Under the pieces are notes generated by a model. That model ran no database searches, had not been told where the DNA came from, and saw only the letters and a program-made list of their open reading frames with translations. Source: Lachnospiraceae bacterium (lineage in GTDB: Bacteria; Bacillota; Clostridia; Lachnospirales; Lachnospiraceae). Taken from it: 64,000 nucleotides of DNA. Positions 16,553-26,531 of this stretch are shown piece after piece (positions within the stretch are counted from its first letter, which is position 1; each line of letters starts with the position of its first letter). The position numbers and the translations under genes were made by a program. The DNA is taken from NCBI GenBank assembly GCA_017527205.1, contig JAFXQK010000056.1:1-64000 (forward strand). The letters run 5' to 3'.

Positions 16553-16558
16553 CGTGGC

Positions 16559-16763
16559 GTTGCAAACAGAGTTCTCGCGGCATTTGTCAAATTGACGTGC
16601 GAGCGCGTCATCTTGACTCATTGCTCGGGAAAATAGTCACGCGGCTTTATTTGCGGGTGGTGCGATCCTGAGGATCGTAGCCGGCAGAGCTTGAAAAAGC
16701 CTTGTAACGCGGGCGTTTTCGGTAGAAGCTAAGCGGAAGAAAAACCAAATGGAGGTAAGAAAA
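16559..16763 (+). promoter_or_regulatory. long structured leader of rpsB, possible autoregulatory site
   Basis: About 205 nt separate the predicted transcription start from rpsB. They hold several local hairpins: TGACG/CGTCA near 16593-16611, GCGATCC/GGATCGT near 16670-16686, and AACGC/GCGTT near 16707-16720. Leaders of ribosomal protein genes often bind the encoded protein. I do not recognise a catalogued family here, so the regulatory role is inferred. Confidence 0.4.
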
Positions 16764-17519
16764 ATGAGCGTTATTTCTATGAAGCAGTTACTTGAAGCAG
16801 GTGTTCATTTCGGACATCAGACCAGAAGATGGAACCCTAAGATGGCTCCTTACATCTTCACCGAGAGAAATGGTATCCACATCATTGATCTTCAGAAGTC
16901 CGTAGGCAAGGTTGACGAGGCTTACAAGGCAATCTCCGAGATCGCTGCACAGGGCGGCACCATTCTTTTCGTTGGTACCAAGAAGCAGGCACAGGATGCA
17001 GTTAAGACTGAGGCTGAGCGTTGCGGCATGTACTACGTAAACGAGAGATGGCTTGGCGGTATGCTGACCAACTTCAAGACCATCCAGTCCCGTATCGAGA
17101 GACTTCACAAGATTGAGACCATGTCCGAGGATGGAACCTTTGACGTACTTCCCAAGAAGGAAGTTATCCAGCTGAAGAAGGAGTGGGAGAAGCTGGAGAA
17201 GAACCTTGGCGGTATTAAGAACATGACCAGAATTCCTGACTGCATCTTTGTTGTAGATCCTAAGAAGGAGAAGATCTGCGTTCAGGAGGCTCATGCACTT
17301 GGAATTACCCTGATCGGTATCGGTGACACCAACTGTGATCCTGAAGAGCTGGATTACATCATTCCTGGTAATGATGATGCCATCAGAGCCGTAAAGCTGA
17401 TCGTTTCCAAGATGGCTGACGCTGTTATTGAGGCAAATCAGGGCGAGGCTGTTTATGCGGCTGAAGACGTTGCTACCGAGGCTACTGACATTGAAGAAGT
17501 AGCAGCTGACGAGCAGTAA
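16764..17519 (+). CDS. rpsB: 30S ribosomal protein S2
   Basis: 251 residues from ATG 16764, with GGAGGTAAG upstream; an ATG at 16749 is part of that ribosome site. Family motifs include [41 protein letters not shown] and the C-terminal [19 protein letters not shown]. The last 25 residues are an acidic tail. S2 completes the 30S subunit. It is followed by tsf, the usual order. Codon choice is strongly biased, as expected for a highly expressed gene. Confidence 0.98.
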   Translation: MSVISMKQLLEAGVHFGHQTRRWNPKMAPYIFTERNGIHIIDLQKSVGKVDEAYKAISEIAAQGGTILFVGTKKQAQDAVKTEAERCGMYYVNERWLGGMLTNFKTIQSRIERLHKIETMSEDGTFDVLPKKEVIQLKKEWEKLEKNLGGIKNMTRIPDCIFVVDPKKEKICVQEAHALGITLIGIGDTNCDPEELDYIIPGNDDAIRAVKLIVSKMADAVIEANQGEAVYAAEDVATEATDIEEVAADEQ

Positions 17520-17549
17520 TTTAAAAAATTCAGAAAGGTGGATATAGAT

Positions 17550-18647
17550 ATGGCAGAGATTACCGCTTCCATGGTAAAAGAGCTGCGTGAGGTTACTGGC
17601 GCAGGCATGATGGATTGTAAGAAGGCACTGACCAAGACGAACGGCAATTTTGAAGAGGCTGTTGAAGAGCTGAGAAAGAGCGGCGCAGCGAAGGCTGAGA
17701 AGAAGGCGGCTCGTATCGCGGCTGAAGGTATCACCAAGGTTGCCATGGATGGAGACAAGGTTGCAGCAGTTGTTGAGGTTAACTCCGAGACCGACTTCGT
17801 TGCAAAGAATGAGAAGTTCCAGGATTATGTTGCAGCAGTTGCACGGCAGGCCGTAAAGACCATTTCTAAGACGATGGATGAGTTCATGGCTGAGCCTTGG
17901 AATCTGGATGCTTCCAAGACCGTTAATGAGGCTCTGATCGAGATGATCGCAGTGATCGGTGAGAAGCTGAGCATTCGTCGTTTTGAGAAGGTAGAAGCTA
18001 AGAATGGCCTTGTAGTTACTTACGTACATGGCGGCGGAAGAATTTCCGTTGTTGTTGAGGCTGAAACCGCTAACGTAAATGACGCCGTAAAGGAAGCTCT
18101 GGTTAACATTGCAATGCAGATCGCAGCAATGAATCCTCAGTACATTTCCAGAAGCGACATCTCCGAGGCAGAGATGGCAAAGCTTCGTGAGATCACGATT
18201 GACAGCGCACTCAACGATCCCGCATCTCTTCCTAAGCCCATCCTTCAGAAGCTGATTGATAATGCAGTTGCAAACAAGACCTGGAGCGATGAGGACATTG
18301 CAATCTACGAAGAGAAGAAGAGCAACATGAACTTCCTGTTCAACTTCCTTTCCAAGGAGGCTACTGCTACCCTTGCTCAGGCTGCACTTGCTAACAAGGA
18401 TGCCTATATTGCAGACAAGATCTTCTCTGGTCTTGTAGAGGGTCGTATCTCCAAGCATGTCAAGGAGATCTGCCTGATGGATCAAGTTTACGTAAAGGCT
18501 GAAGATGGCAAGCAGAACGTTGCAGCTTACTTAAAGAGCGTAGCAGCTGATCTGAAGATCGCTAAGTTCGTTCGTTATGAGACTGGTGAAGGTCTTGAGA
18601 AGAAGAACGAGGATTTTGCGGCAGAGGTTGCAGCACAGCTGAAATAA
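17550..18647 (+). CDS. tsf: elongation factor Ts, with an enlarged core domain
   Basis: 365 residues from ATG 17550 (AAAGGTGG before it). EF-Ts exchanges GDP for GTP on EF-Tu. The N-terminal UBA-like domain (VKELREVTGAGMMDCKKAL) and the TDFVAKNEKF motif are intact. The length is about 50-60 residues more than the roughly 300-310 usual in Firmicutes. The extra sequence seems to lie around residues 215-280, before EGRISKHVKEICLMDQVYV, which is normal. Codon use is the same as in the rest of the gene, so the extra piece is not a recent insertion. Confidence 0.97.
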   Translation: MAEITASMVKELREVTGAGMMDCKKALTKTNGNFEEAVEELRKSGAAKAEKKAARIAAEGITKVAMDGDKVAAVVEVNSETDFVAKNEKFQDYVAAVARQAVKTISKTMDEFMAEPWNLDASKTVNEALIEMIAVIGEKLSIRRFEKVEAKNGLVVTYVHGGGRISVVVEAETANVNDAVKEALVNIAMQIAAMNPQYISRSDISEAEMAKLREITIDSALNDPASLPKPILQKLIDNAVANKTWSDEDIAIYEEKKSNMNFLFNFLSKEATATLAQAALANKDAYIADKIFSGLVEGRISKHVKEICLMDQVYVKAEDGKQNVAAYLKSVAADLKIAKFVRYETGEGLEKKNEDFAAEVAAQLK

Positions 18648-18660
18648 GCTATTGATAATC

Positions 18661-18705
18661 ACAAAAAAGAACCCTTGCTTCCAATCATGGAGGCAAGGGT
18701 TTTTC
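18661..18705. terminator. bidirectional intrinsic terminator between tsf and the GT-C gene
   Basis: Arms AACCCTTGCTTCC (18670-18682) and GGAGGCAAGGGTT (18689-18701) pair with one G-U. A T run follows on the plus strand, and an A run precedes the hairpin, giving T's on the minus strand. It sits between two convergent genes. Confidence 0.85.
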
Positions 18706-21700
18706 TAATTCGTTGCGAAAATCCATTTGTCAAACCAAGTGAGTTGATTCTTTAAATAGGATATTTCTACGGCCTGACCGGAAAGGACGGGGTAAAACAT
18801 TAGGAATAGTGCAAATACAAACAGGGCATAAATGACAATGATTGGAACATAGGCCTTTTTCGGAAGGCTTTCCTTGAGGTTGCGCATTCCATAAGAGATC
18901 ATCAGTACCAGAAAAACAACGCTTGGAAAATAATGGTAAATAAAGGTCAGTCTCGTCACAAAAAACCATGGCAGATATTGGCTAAAATAACCTACAATGA
19001 GAAAGCCTGCACGGCGGTCCTTGCGGAATAGTAAGAGGTAAATCATAAGGCCTAGTGCCGGAAGACCCATCCACCAAACAAGGGGATTTCCAAAGGCGCT
19101 GATGCTTTCCCGAAGCGTGCCGCTGACGGTTCCGTAATAGTACCAAATAGGACGAATGATCAGAGGCCATTCATAAAAGGGCGAGGCAAAATAATGGGTG
19201 GCCTTCAGCTTGCTATGGTAGGAAAACATGTCCGTCTGGTTTTTGATGGCACGGGCAAGTAGCCCATTTCCTTCGCTGTCCCGAAAAGGAAGATAGCTAA
19301 AGAGATAAATGAGTAGGGGGACGACGATAAAAAAGATCACGCAGCAACAGATCACTTTAATGACGCGATTGCCAAGGGCAGTGCCCCAAAGCTTTTTGAG
19401 GGGCTGACCTTTCGTGCTTTTCCGAATCAAAAGTCCGAGATGGAGGAAGAACAGGAGCCCCATGCCAAGTCCTGCATAAACACCCGTCCACTTACAGGAA
19501 ACGCCAAGTCCCATGCAAAGACCGCAAAGACCAAGCGGGATCAAAAGCTGCTTTAACGGAGCGCTCGCAAAGTCCGTACTTAAAAACCGATACAAGAAAT
19601 AATACATACACAGGATAAAGAAGACGATATAGACGTCAATCGTAGCAATTCTCGTCTGCGTAAAATGCATAAAGTCAAAGGAGAAGATAAAGCACGCAAG
19701 CGCAGAGGCAGGCGTATCTCCCGTGAGACGCTTTGCAAAGAGATACAAAATCGGCAGCATGGCTATTCCAAAGAGCGTACCAATAATTCTCCAGCCAAAG
19801 GGATTCATGCCAAAGAGCATGATGCCGAGAGAGATCAAAAGCTTTCCTAAAGGAGGATGCGTATTCTCATAGCTTCGCATGCCATGCAGGAACTCGTAAG
19901 CCGTTCTTGCATGATAGATTTCATCAAAATAGGTCCCATTGCGGAAGCTATAACGCTCTGGGTGAAGCTCGGACTCGTCAAAGAGCTCGGGATAGTCTTT
20001 GGCGTTATCAGGAACCAAGTGATTTCCGTCAACATCCAAAAAATAGAATTCCATCAGATTTGCTTTTTTACTTTGCAGCGTAAAGTCAACCCGCTGGCAG
20101 GGAATAGGAAATTCCACTTCCTTCCAACAAAAAACATTTTTCAGCTCTATGGCGGCCTTTTTGTCAGGCTCTAATTTTACAGCAGTCGCAGAGATATCCT
20201 TACCTGCGGCGGACGGTGATGCGCAGGATGCATAGAAGCTTGCCGAAAACTTTCTGTCATGCTCAGGAGCAATGTAATAAGCAAGCCTTACGGCCTTTTG
20301 ACCATCCGGAAAGAAAAAACTTAGGGTCTCTTGCTTCGCAACCGTTCTAAAGCTCTCAGGGGCTTTCTGATCGCCTAAATCCCTCAAGGCAAAGCAGGAA
20401 TAAAGAATCGTGATAAAAAGGAGCAGTAGTAAATCCAAACGTGTCATTTTTTTCTGCTCCGGTAAAATGCGAATGGCCTTGCGGGACTGACGAAGATAAC
20501 TGGAATCATGGGTCAATGCGGATTCTTTCTTTGTTTGAAGACGGAATATCACTAAGTAATAGCTTAGGGCAGCTACAGTCATGGCGAGGCCGGCGATTCT
20601 CGGCCAGGGATCCGTAAAGGAATATTTCTTCGCGTCATAGAAATACAACACATATCCCGTGTTATAAAGGTGAAGGAGTGCCACAACAATAAAGACGACG
20701 GGATAACCGAGGCGAAGCGTTTTAGACAGCATGACGACCGTCTTTTTCTTATCTTTTTTACCAATGTTTGCAGCGGGCATGGAAATGAGCTGACGGGAAG
20801 CAAAACCCATAAAGCCCAGGATGGCAAGAGGGAGAAACGGATAGAGATATCTCTCATGCATGCGAACCGCGAACGTAAAAACAGTAAGGATCAAGAAAGC
20901 CGCAACGTCAAAAAATTTCCCGGAAATAGTCCCAAGCCGAAGTCCTAAGATCAGGCTAAACGCCGTTGCTAGGACAATGGCAATAAAGCTCCAGGTATTA
21001 CAGGGAAGCCCACAGAATATCTTTGTCTGTGAAATCCAGTTATAACCAACGCCAGACCAGAAATTATAGGCATTGACGGAGGCATAAGGGTAGGAGCCAA
21101 GAGTATCCAAATATTGTGAGATGACGTTCTCCATCCCGAAGGGCATGGCAAGAAGAATGGTGAATGAGAGGGCAAGGAGGATGTATGCCAAAGCCTTCGT
21201 CAGCATATTCATGGAAAAGCTGCCACGAAATACATAGGTTAAAAAACCCAGAATCATGACGGGCGCAAAAATGAGCATCTGCGGCTTCATGAGCGTTCCC
21301 AAGGCAAAAAACAGCATGGCAGGGAAGAGATTTTGGTGTTCCAAAAACAGACAGGACATAATGAGGAACAGCGTAAACAAAGAATCTACCTGTCCCCAGA
21401 CGGCGCTGTTGATGAGAACGGCCGGCTGGAACAGGAACAGCGCGGACAGGCAAAGGGCGGAAGATAGGCCAACACGCTTGTTGCCAATTTTATATATGAC
21501 ATAACCAATTAACAGGTCAGCTAAAATGGCCGGACTCTTCATGAGGAGCAAGTGAGAGGGGCTTCCGGAAAGAATGCCAAAGGTATGCTTTATCAGCCCG
21601 AGGAAATACAGGACATATAAATATAGGGGTGGGTAATCGGAAAAATAGTCCTTTGCATAAAATTTTGAAGGCCCCAAGAGATACATACGGTCTGACCAGG

Positions 21701-21902
21701 ACGAGAAGCAATGAAAGTCTGCCTCAAAGCCAACGGTAGAAATGGCGAGGACAACGCGAAGCGTCAGGGCGAGCAAAAAAAACAAAGGGACGGTAAGACG
21801 ACCAACGTCGGTCTTATCCCCCTGAATACGTTTGATTGAAACTTTCCAAAGGATGACCATGGAAGCAATGCTGAACGCAATCCAAAGATGCAATATGTTC
21901 AT
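18705..21902 (-). CDS. double GT-C glycosyltransferase, protein O-mannosyltransferase-like
   Basis: 1065 residues from ATG 21902 with AAGGAGT before it. The protein has two polytopic halves. The N-terminal half (about 1-480) is a GT-C transferase with the acidic loop FEADFHCFSSW, the YFSDYPPLYLYVLY motif and GQVDSLF. The C-terminal half (about 480-1065) starts with a soluble beta-rich segment and then a PMT/GT39 domain: YFDEIYHARTAYEFLHG, ENTHPPLGKLLI and RIATIDVYIVFF. The FDE and HPP motifs are those of enzymes that move mannose from a polyprenyl carrier to Ser/Thr. It is expected to sit in the cytoplasmic membrane with the active sites outside. The acceptor is unknown; the Ser/Thr-rich protein at 15682-16440 is one speculative candidate. 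It stands alone, convergent to tsf. Confidence 0.85.
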   Translation of the reverse strand: MNILHLWIAFSIASMVILWKVSIKRIQGDKTDVGRLTVPLFFLLALTLRVVLAISTVGFEADFHCFSSWSDRMYLLGPSKFYAKDYFSDYPPLYLYVLYFLGLIKHTFGILSGSPSHLLLMKSPAILADLLIGYVIYKIGNKRVGLSSALCLSALFLFQPAVLINSAVWGQVDSLFTLFLIMSCLFLEHQNLFPAMLFFALGTLMKPQMLIFAPVMILGFLTYVFRGSFSMNMLTKALAYILLALSFTILLAMPFGMENVISQYLDTLGSYPYASVNAYNFWSGVGYNWISQTKIFCGLPCNTWSFIAIVLATAFSLILGLRLGTISGKFFDVAAFLILTVFTFAVRMHERYLYPFLPLAILGFMGFASRQLISMPAANIGKKDKKKTVVMLSKTLRLGYPVVFIVVALLHLYNTGYVLYFYDAKKYSFTDPWPRIAGLAMTVAALSYYLVIFRLQTKKESALTHDSSYLRQSRKAIRILPEQKKMTRLDLLLLLFITILYSCFALRDLGDQKAPESFRTVAKQETLSFFFPDGQKAVRLAYYIAPEHDRKFSASFYASCASPSAAGKDISATAVKLEPDKKAAIELKNVFCWKEVEFPIPCQRVDFTLQSKKANLMEFYFLDVDGNHLVPDNAKDYPELFDESELHPERYSFRNGTYFDEIYHARTAYEFLHGMRSYENTHPPLGKLLISLGIMLFGMNPFGWRIIGTLFGIAMLPILYLFAKRLTGDTPASALACFIFSFDFMHFTQTRIATIDVYIVFFILCMYYFLYRFLSTDFASAPLKQLLIPLGLCGLCMGLGVSCKWTGVYAGLGMGLLFFLHLGLLIRKSTKGQPLKKLWGTALGNRVIKVICCCVIFFIVVPLLIYLFSYLPFRDSEGNGLLARAIKNQTDMFSYHSKLKATHYFASPFYEWPLIIRPIWYYYGTVSGTLRESISAFGNPLVWWMGLPALGLMIYLLLFRKDRRAGFLIVGYFSQYLPWFFVTRLTFIYHYFPSVVFLVLMISYGMRNLKESLPKKAYVPIIVIYALFVFALFLMFYPVLSGQAVEISYLKNQLTWFDKWIFATN

Positions 21903-22015
21903 AAGGACTCCTTACTTCATAAAAATTTCATTTCTCTTTCGACAAAATATTTGATATAATATAAAATACTTCATTGCCTAGATTATAACAGATCTGAGGG
22001 AAAAGGAAAACAAGT

Positions 22016-22720
22016 ATGAAAGATTTTATTTGTTTCGAGAACGTAAGAAAGGTATATCATACGGGCGAAGTCGAGATCGAAGCCCTAAAGAACGTTAACT
22101 TTACCGTTGGAGAGGGAGAATTCTGCGTTATTGTCGGTGCATCTGGCGCTGGAAAAACAACGATTTTGAATATCCTCGGGGGAATGGATTCCCTGACGGA
22201 GGGACGCGTTTTATTAGCAGGAACGGATATTTCAAAATATGACAAGCGAAAGCTTACGGAGTATCGCAGATATGACGTTGGCTTTGTCTTTCAGTTTTAT
22301 AATTTGGTTCAGAATCTGACGGCATTGGAAAACGTGGAGTTGGCCGCGCAGATTTGTAAGAATCCCTTGAATGCAGGTGACGTTTTGGATGCCGTCGGAT
22401 TGTCCGAGAGAAAGGCTAATTTCCCGGCACAGCTTTCTGGCGGAGAACAGCAGAGAGTCGCCATTGCCAGGGCACTTGCAAAGAATCCCAAGCTGCTTCT
22501 TTGTGATGAACCGACGGGAGCACTCGATTATCAAACGGGAAAAGCCATTCTAAAGCTGCTGCAGGATACCTGTAGGGAAATGGGAAAAACAGTCATAGTC
22601 ATTACACATAATTCGGCGCTTTGTGCCATGGCGGATCGCGTGATTACGGTGAAAAGTGGTACCGTGACCAGCGAAAAAATGAATGAAGCACCAATGAGTG
22701 TTGAGGACATTGAATGGTAG
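22016..22720 (+). CDS. MacB/LolD-type ABC transporter ATPase
   Basis: 234 residues. It contains Walker [11 protein letters not shown]-loop QFYNL, signature [19 protein letters not shown] and Walker [13 protein letters not shown] with the H-loop VITHNSALC. The type VII (MacB/FtsE/LolD) pattern fits the FtsX-type permease encoded 14 bp downstream. It is divergent from the GT-C gene; AAAGG is the ribosome site. ATPases of this class drive mechanotransmission or lipid/peptide handling rather than classic import. Confidence 0.95.
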   Translation: MKDFICFENVRKVYHTGEVEIEALKNVNFTVGEGEFCVIVGASGAGKTTILNILGGMDSLTEGRVLLAGTDISKYDKRKLTEYRRYDVGFVFQFYNLVQNLTALENVELAAQICKNPLNAGDVLDAVGLSERKANFPAQLSGGEQQRVAIARALAKNPKLLLCDEPTGALDYQTGKAILKLLQDTCREMGKTVIVITHNSALCAMADRVITVKSGTVTSEKMNEAPMSVEDIEW

Positions 22721-22733
22721 TGGAGAAGGTAGC

Positions 22734-25700
22734 ATGCGTAGATCCATGATCTGGACGTCTTTATTGCGGGAAATTAAGGGAAGCCTTGGACGGTTTTTGG
22801 CCATTTTTGCCATTGTATGCCTGGGCGTTGGACTGTTTTCCGGATTAAAGATCACCCAGCAAGACTTTTTAAAATCAATGACCAACTATTTTGAAAAAAC
22901 TGCCTTCTATGATTATAAAATCTTAGGAGAGCTTGGCTTTTCAAAAGAGCAGGCACGGTTCCTTGCCGGACAAAAGGACGTAGTGGCGGCGGAGGGTGCC
23001 TTTTCTTTTGATGCTTATTATGAAGTGAATGGCGGTTCGCTAAAGGTTGGAAGATTTCATTCTTTGACAAAGCAAGTGAATCAGGTCATTTTAGTGGAAG
23101 GACGCATGCCGGAGGCAGACGATGAATGCCTTGCCGACTTCTATTATTGCGGCAAAGGAATCCTAGGAAGCGAAATTGTATTAAGCACGGAAAATACCAA
23201 GGAGGATTTAGGGCAATTTCAGAAGGATCGGTACCGCGTTGTCGGCGTGATCAAGTCACCGCTTTACGTACAATTTGAAAGAGGAAGCACTGCCTTGGGA
23301 ACGGGCAGCATTGACGCGTTCTTTTATCTGCAGGAAGAGAGCTTTACCTCCGAAGCCTATACGGAAATTTACGTAAAGTTCAATCAGGATTTTCCGCTTT
23401 ATTCCGAGGATTACGATGCTTATCTGGATTCCAAGGAAGAGGAATGGAAGGCTTTGGCGAAGGAGGCCGGAAAGTTACGCTTTCAAGAGCTCCCTGCCTT
23501 AATCGAGAAGGCCGATGGGGAGCTGGAGGAAAAAAGAAGTGAGGCATGGGCGGAGCTAGAGGATGCCAGAAAGCAGCTTAATGATGCCAAGGAAAAGCTA
23601 GATGATGGCGAGCAACAGATTGTTGATGGCAAGGAAGAATTAGAAAAGGGTAAGGAAGAGCTTGAACAGGCAAAAAAGGATTTAGAGGACGGGAAAAAGC
23701 AGTTAGAGGAGAAGGAACCTGAATTAAAAAAAGGCTGGGAGGATTTCGAAAAAGGCAAAAAAGAAATTGAAGACAATGAAAAGCTTTTGGCAGAAAAGGA
23801 AGCAGAGTTAGAGGCGGGAAAGCAAGCCTTAGAGGCGGCTAAAATGACGATGCAGCTTGGAGACATGCAATATGAGTTGACCCTGCAGAGCCAGGTTTCC
23901 GAGCAAAAGGCGATTGATTCCGAGAAGGAAAAGCTAAATGAGCGTGAGAGGACGCTACAGACAAGGGAGCGTACCGCGAAGCTGCTTGGAGTGCAGGATT
24001 CCTATGCAGAGGAATTCCAAAGAGAAAGAGATGCTATTGCTAAGGAACGGACGAAACTGGATGAACGGCTGCAGGATCTCAGTAAGCGTTATCTGGCAAA
24101 TCTTGAGATGAAGGAACAGCTTGAAGCAGGAAGAGCGGAGCTGGAAGCAAATCAGAAACAGGTTGCGGAGGGCGAAAAAGCGCTTCTTGAGGGAAAGCAA
24201 AAGCTTCTGGATGGGAAGAAGGCTATTTTGGATGCACAAAAGAAGCTGGAGCAAGGGGAGGCTGAATTTAAGGATGCCAAAAATCAGCTTGTTTCCGGGG
24301 AGAAGGAAATTCAAGAGGGCGAAAAGACCATAAAAGAAAAGGAAGAAGAGCTTTATGATGCTGAATTGACGCTTGCAGACGGCAGGAAGGAATGGCAGGA
24401 AAACTGGGAGAAATACCAGGATGGTTTGACGACCTTTTATGAAGAAATTGGTGATGCAAAGAAAACCATTCAAAAGCTGAAGGATCGCCTTGCATCAGAC
24501 GACGTCCCTGACAGTTATCTGCTCGGAAGGAACACAAACATCGGGTATGTCTGCTTTGAAAGTGATTCTGCCATTGTGGATGGCATTGCGAATGTCTTTC
24601 CCGTCTTTTTCTTCCTCGTGGCAGCACTGATTTGCGTAACTACGATGAATCGCATGGTGGAGGAGCAGAGGACGCAGATTGGCGTGCTCAAGGCGCTTGG
24701 ATACTCGGACGGAAAAATTATGTTTAAGTTTTTGTTTTACTCAGGATCCGCAGCGCTCACTGGCGCCATCGCAGGCTATTTTGCGGGAACGCACGTCTTT
24801 CCATGGATTATTTGGACGGTGTATGGCATTATTTATTGCGCTGGTCCCATTGCATTTGCGTTTAATCCCGTATTGGCAGGGATTTCTCTTACTGTTTCCT
24901 TGCTGTGTAGTGTTGGGGCGACTTATTTTTCCTGCCGCAGGGAGCTCTTAAGTAATGCAAGCAATTTGATGAGGCCGAGGGCGCCTAAAACCGGAAAACG
25001 AGTATTTCTTGAATATGTTCCTTTTATTTGGAAGAGGCTGAGCTTTCTTCGTAAGGTAGCCGTCCGCAACGTCATGCGTTATAAAAAGCGCTTTTTCATG
25101 ATGGTGCTTGGCATTGGAGGCTGTACGGCATTGCTTCTGACAGGCTTTGGACTAAAGGACTCCATCGCTGGGGTTGCTGAAATGCAATATTCTGAAATTC
25201 ATCTCATGGATTTTACCGTTACCATGCAAAAGGAAGTGGACGAGGAGGTAGAGGCTGATCTGGAAGCCTTGAAGGTAAAAGGACTTGGCAGCTTTCTGGC
25301 CTATCAGGAGAGCGCTTCGGATCTTGTGACGAAAAAAGGACAAAAGAACGTGACTGCAGTGACGCTGCCGTCGGATCTGACTCAGGAGAAGTTAGATCAC
25401 TTTATACACCTTGAAACGCTGAAGGGCGAAAAGATTCGCAAGCCGGGAAAGGGCGAGGCGGTTGTCACAAATCAAATTGCGGAGCTCTTAGGGATTACTG
25501 CCGGGGAGGAAATTATCCTGAGAAATTCTGATCAAAAAGAACTCAAGCTTCGCGTTACGGGTGTTGTTCGAAATCATATCTTTAACTATGTGTATTTGGA
25601 TCAGGTAACCTGGGAGGAGGGCTTTGCGGAAAGCTATTCGCCAAAGTCCATCTATGTCCGCATGGAGGAGGGACGTGACGAGGGAGAACTCGCTCCTAAA

Positions 25701-26180
25701 CTGATGAAGCTTGACGGAGTGGCAAGCGTCTCCGTGACCAGAGAATCCGTTAAGCGTTTTCAGGCCATGATGGAGAGTATGAACCTTATCGTTTTGATCA
25801 TTACGGCATGTGCCGCAGGCCTGGCGTTTATCGTATTATATAATTTGACGAACATCAACGTAACGGAGCGAATCCGGGAGATCGCGACAATCAAGGTTTT
25901 GGGCTTTTATCAAAGGGAGACTGCCCTGTACGTCTTTAGAGAAAATTTTGTTTTGACGGTGCTGGGAGCCTTAGTGGGCCTGGGCATGGGAAGGTGGTTG
26001 CATGCCTTTGTCATGCATGAAGTCAAGGTAGACATGGTTTCCTTTGGCGTTCGCGTTTTTGGACAAAGCTATGTTTACAGTGTGCTATTGACCATCCTGT
26101 TTTCCTTAATTGTCAGCCTTATGATGAATCGAAGGCTTGAGGAAATCAGCATGACGGAGAGCCTAAAAAGCGTGGATTAA
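22734..26180 (+). CDS. giant FtsX-like ABC permease with long extracellular coiled coil
   Basis: 1148 residues from ATG 22734 (GGAGAAGG upstream); the open frame reaching back to 22698 overlaps the ATPase gene and has no ribosome site. Residues about 15-40 form the first membrane helix, followed by a MacB-like extracellular domain. Residues about 255-600 are a coiled coil rich in E, K and D, with repeats such as EELEKGKEELEQAKKDL. Then come three membrane helices (first FtsX domain), a second core domain and a final FtsX domain with three helices. The stalk is long enough to reach into the cell wall. Related FtsX proteins control wall hydrolases or export antimicrobial compounds. The substrate is unknown. 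Confidence 0.9.
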   Translation: MRRSMIWTSLLREIKGSLGRFLAIFAIVCLGVGLFSGLKITQQDFLKSMTNYFEKTAFYDYKILGELGFSKEQARFLAGQKDVVAAEGAFSFDAYYEVNGGSLKVGRFHSLTKQVNQVILVEGRMPEADDECLADFYYCGKGILGSEIVLSTENTKEDLGQFQKDRYRVVGVIKSPLYVQFERGSTALGTGSIDAFFYLQEESFTSEAYTEIYVKFNQDFPLYSEDYDAYLDSKEEEWKALAKEAGKLRFQELPALIEKADGELEEKRSEAWAELEDARKQLNDAKEKLDDGEQQIVDGKEELEKGKEELEQAKKDLEDGKKQLEEKEPELKKGWEDFEKGKKEIEDNEKLLAEKEAELEAGKQALEAAKMTMQLGDMQYELTLQSQVSEQKAIDSEKEKLNERERTLQTRERTAKLLGVQDSYAEEFQRERDAIAKERTKLDERLQDLSKRYLANLEMKEQLEAGRAELEANQKQVAEGEKALLEGKQKLLDGKKAILDAQKKLEQGEAEFKDAKNQLVSGEKEIQEGEKTIKEKEEELYDAELTLADGRKEWQENWEKYQDGLTTFYEEIGDAKKTIQKLKDRLASDDVPDSYLLGRNTNIGYVCFESDSAIVDGIANVFPVFFFLVAALICVTTMNRMVEEQRTQIGVLKALGYSDGKIMFKFLFYSGSAALTGAIAGYFAGTHVFPWIIWTVYGIIYCAGPIAFAFNPVLAGISLTVSLLCSVGATYFSCRRELLSNASNLMRPRAPKTGKRVFLEYVPFIWKRLSFLRKVAVRNVMRYKKRFFMMVLGIGGCTALLLTGFGLKDSIAGVAEMQYSEIHLMDFTVTMQKEVDEEVEADLEALKVKGLGSFLAYQESASDLVTKKGQKNVTAVTLPSDLTQEKLDHFIHLETLKGEKIRKPGKGEAVVTNQIAELLGITAGEEIILRNSDQKELKLRVTGVVRNHIFNYVYLDQVTWEEGFAESYSPKSIYVRMEEGRDEGELAPKLMKLDGVASVSVTRESVKRFQAMMESMNLIVLIITACAAGLAFIVLYNLTNINVTERIREIATIKVLGFYQRETALYVFRENFVLTVLGALVGLGMGRWLHAFVMHEVKVDMVSFGVRVFGQSYVYSVLLTILFSLIVSLMMNRRLEEISMTESLKSVD

Positions 26181-26306
26181 GGGAAAGAGTTTCCGCGTGA
26201 TTATGCAAATCTTGTTTCTAAAGAACATTTGTCGAAATTTTAAAACAAGGTTAAGAATGTTACAAAATTATGAAGAAAACACGATTTTTCTTTAGGAATT
26301 CTTAAG

Positions 26307-26335
26307 TTGACAATATAATCAATATTTGCCATAAT
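26307..26335 (+). promoter_or_regulatory. sigma-A promoter of the binding-protein/permease/HlyD operon
   Basis: TTGACA (26307-26312), a 17-bp spacer and CATAAT (26330-26335). It lies in the 351-bp gap 26181-26531 and gives a leader of about 190 nt. Confidence 0.7.
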
Positions 26336-26337
26336 GG

Positions 26338-26438
26338 AACGCGGAAGGAAGCTTTTGCTGCAAAACAGTTTCCTCCCGCGTTACCTATTTTGGGGATATA
26401 AATGGGGTAAAGAAAGTCTCGGGGTGAGGCCCTCGAGA
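26338..26438 (+). other. structured 5' leader of the operon
   Basis: The first transcribed bases can form a 13-bp stem with one mismatch (26338-26350 with 26370-26382). A second hairpin, TCTCGGGG with CCCTCGAGA (26417-26424 with 26430-26438), follows. Neither has a T tract, so they look like stabilising or regulatory structures rather than terminators. I recognise no riboswitch class in the gap. Confidence 0.4.
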
Positions 26439-26531
26439 TGTTTGCATGGCAATTGCCAAAAAAGAATTTGCAGAAAAAGTTGATAAAAACTATGTGATTC
26501 GAGATGAACGAATGCATGGAAGGAGGACATT

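Noticed and set aside
16788..18485. 565-residue open frame on the minus strand opposite rpsB-tsf
   Set aside because: It is the antisense shadow of two highly biased ribosomal genes; no ribosome site and no recognisable protein.
26438..26497. 19-codon upstream open frame in the leader of the transport operon
   Set aside because: No ribosome site and no coding features; a leader-peptide role cannot be supported.
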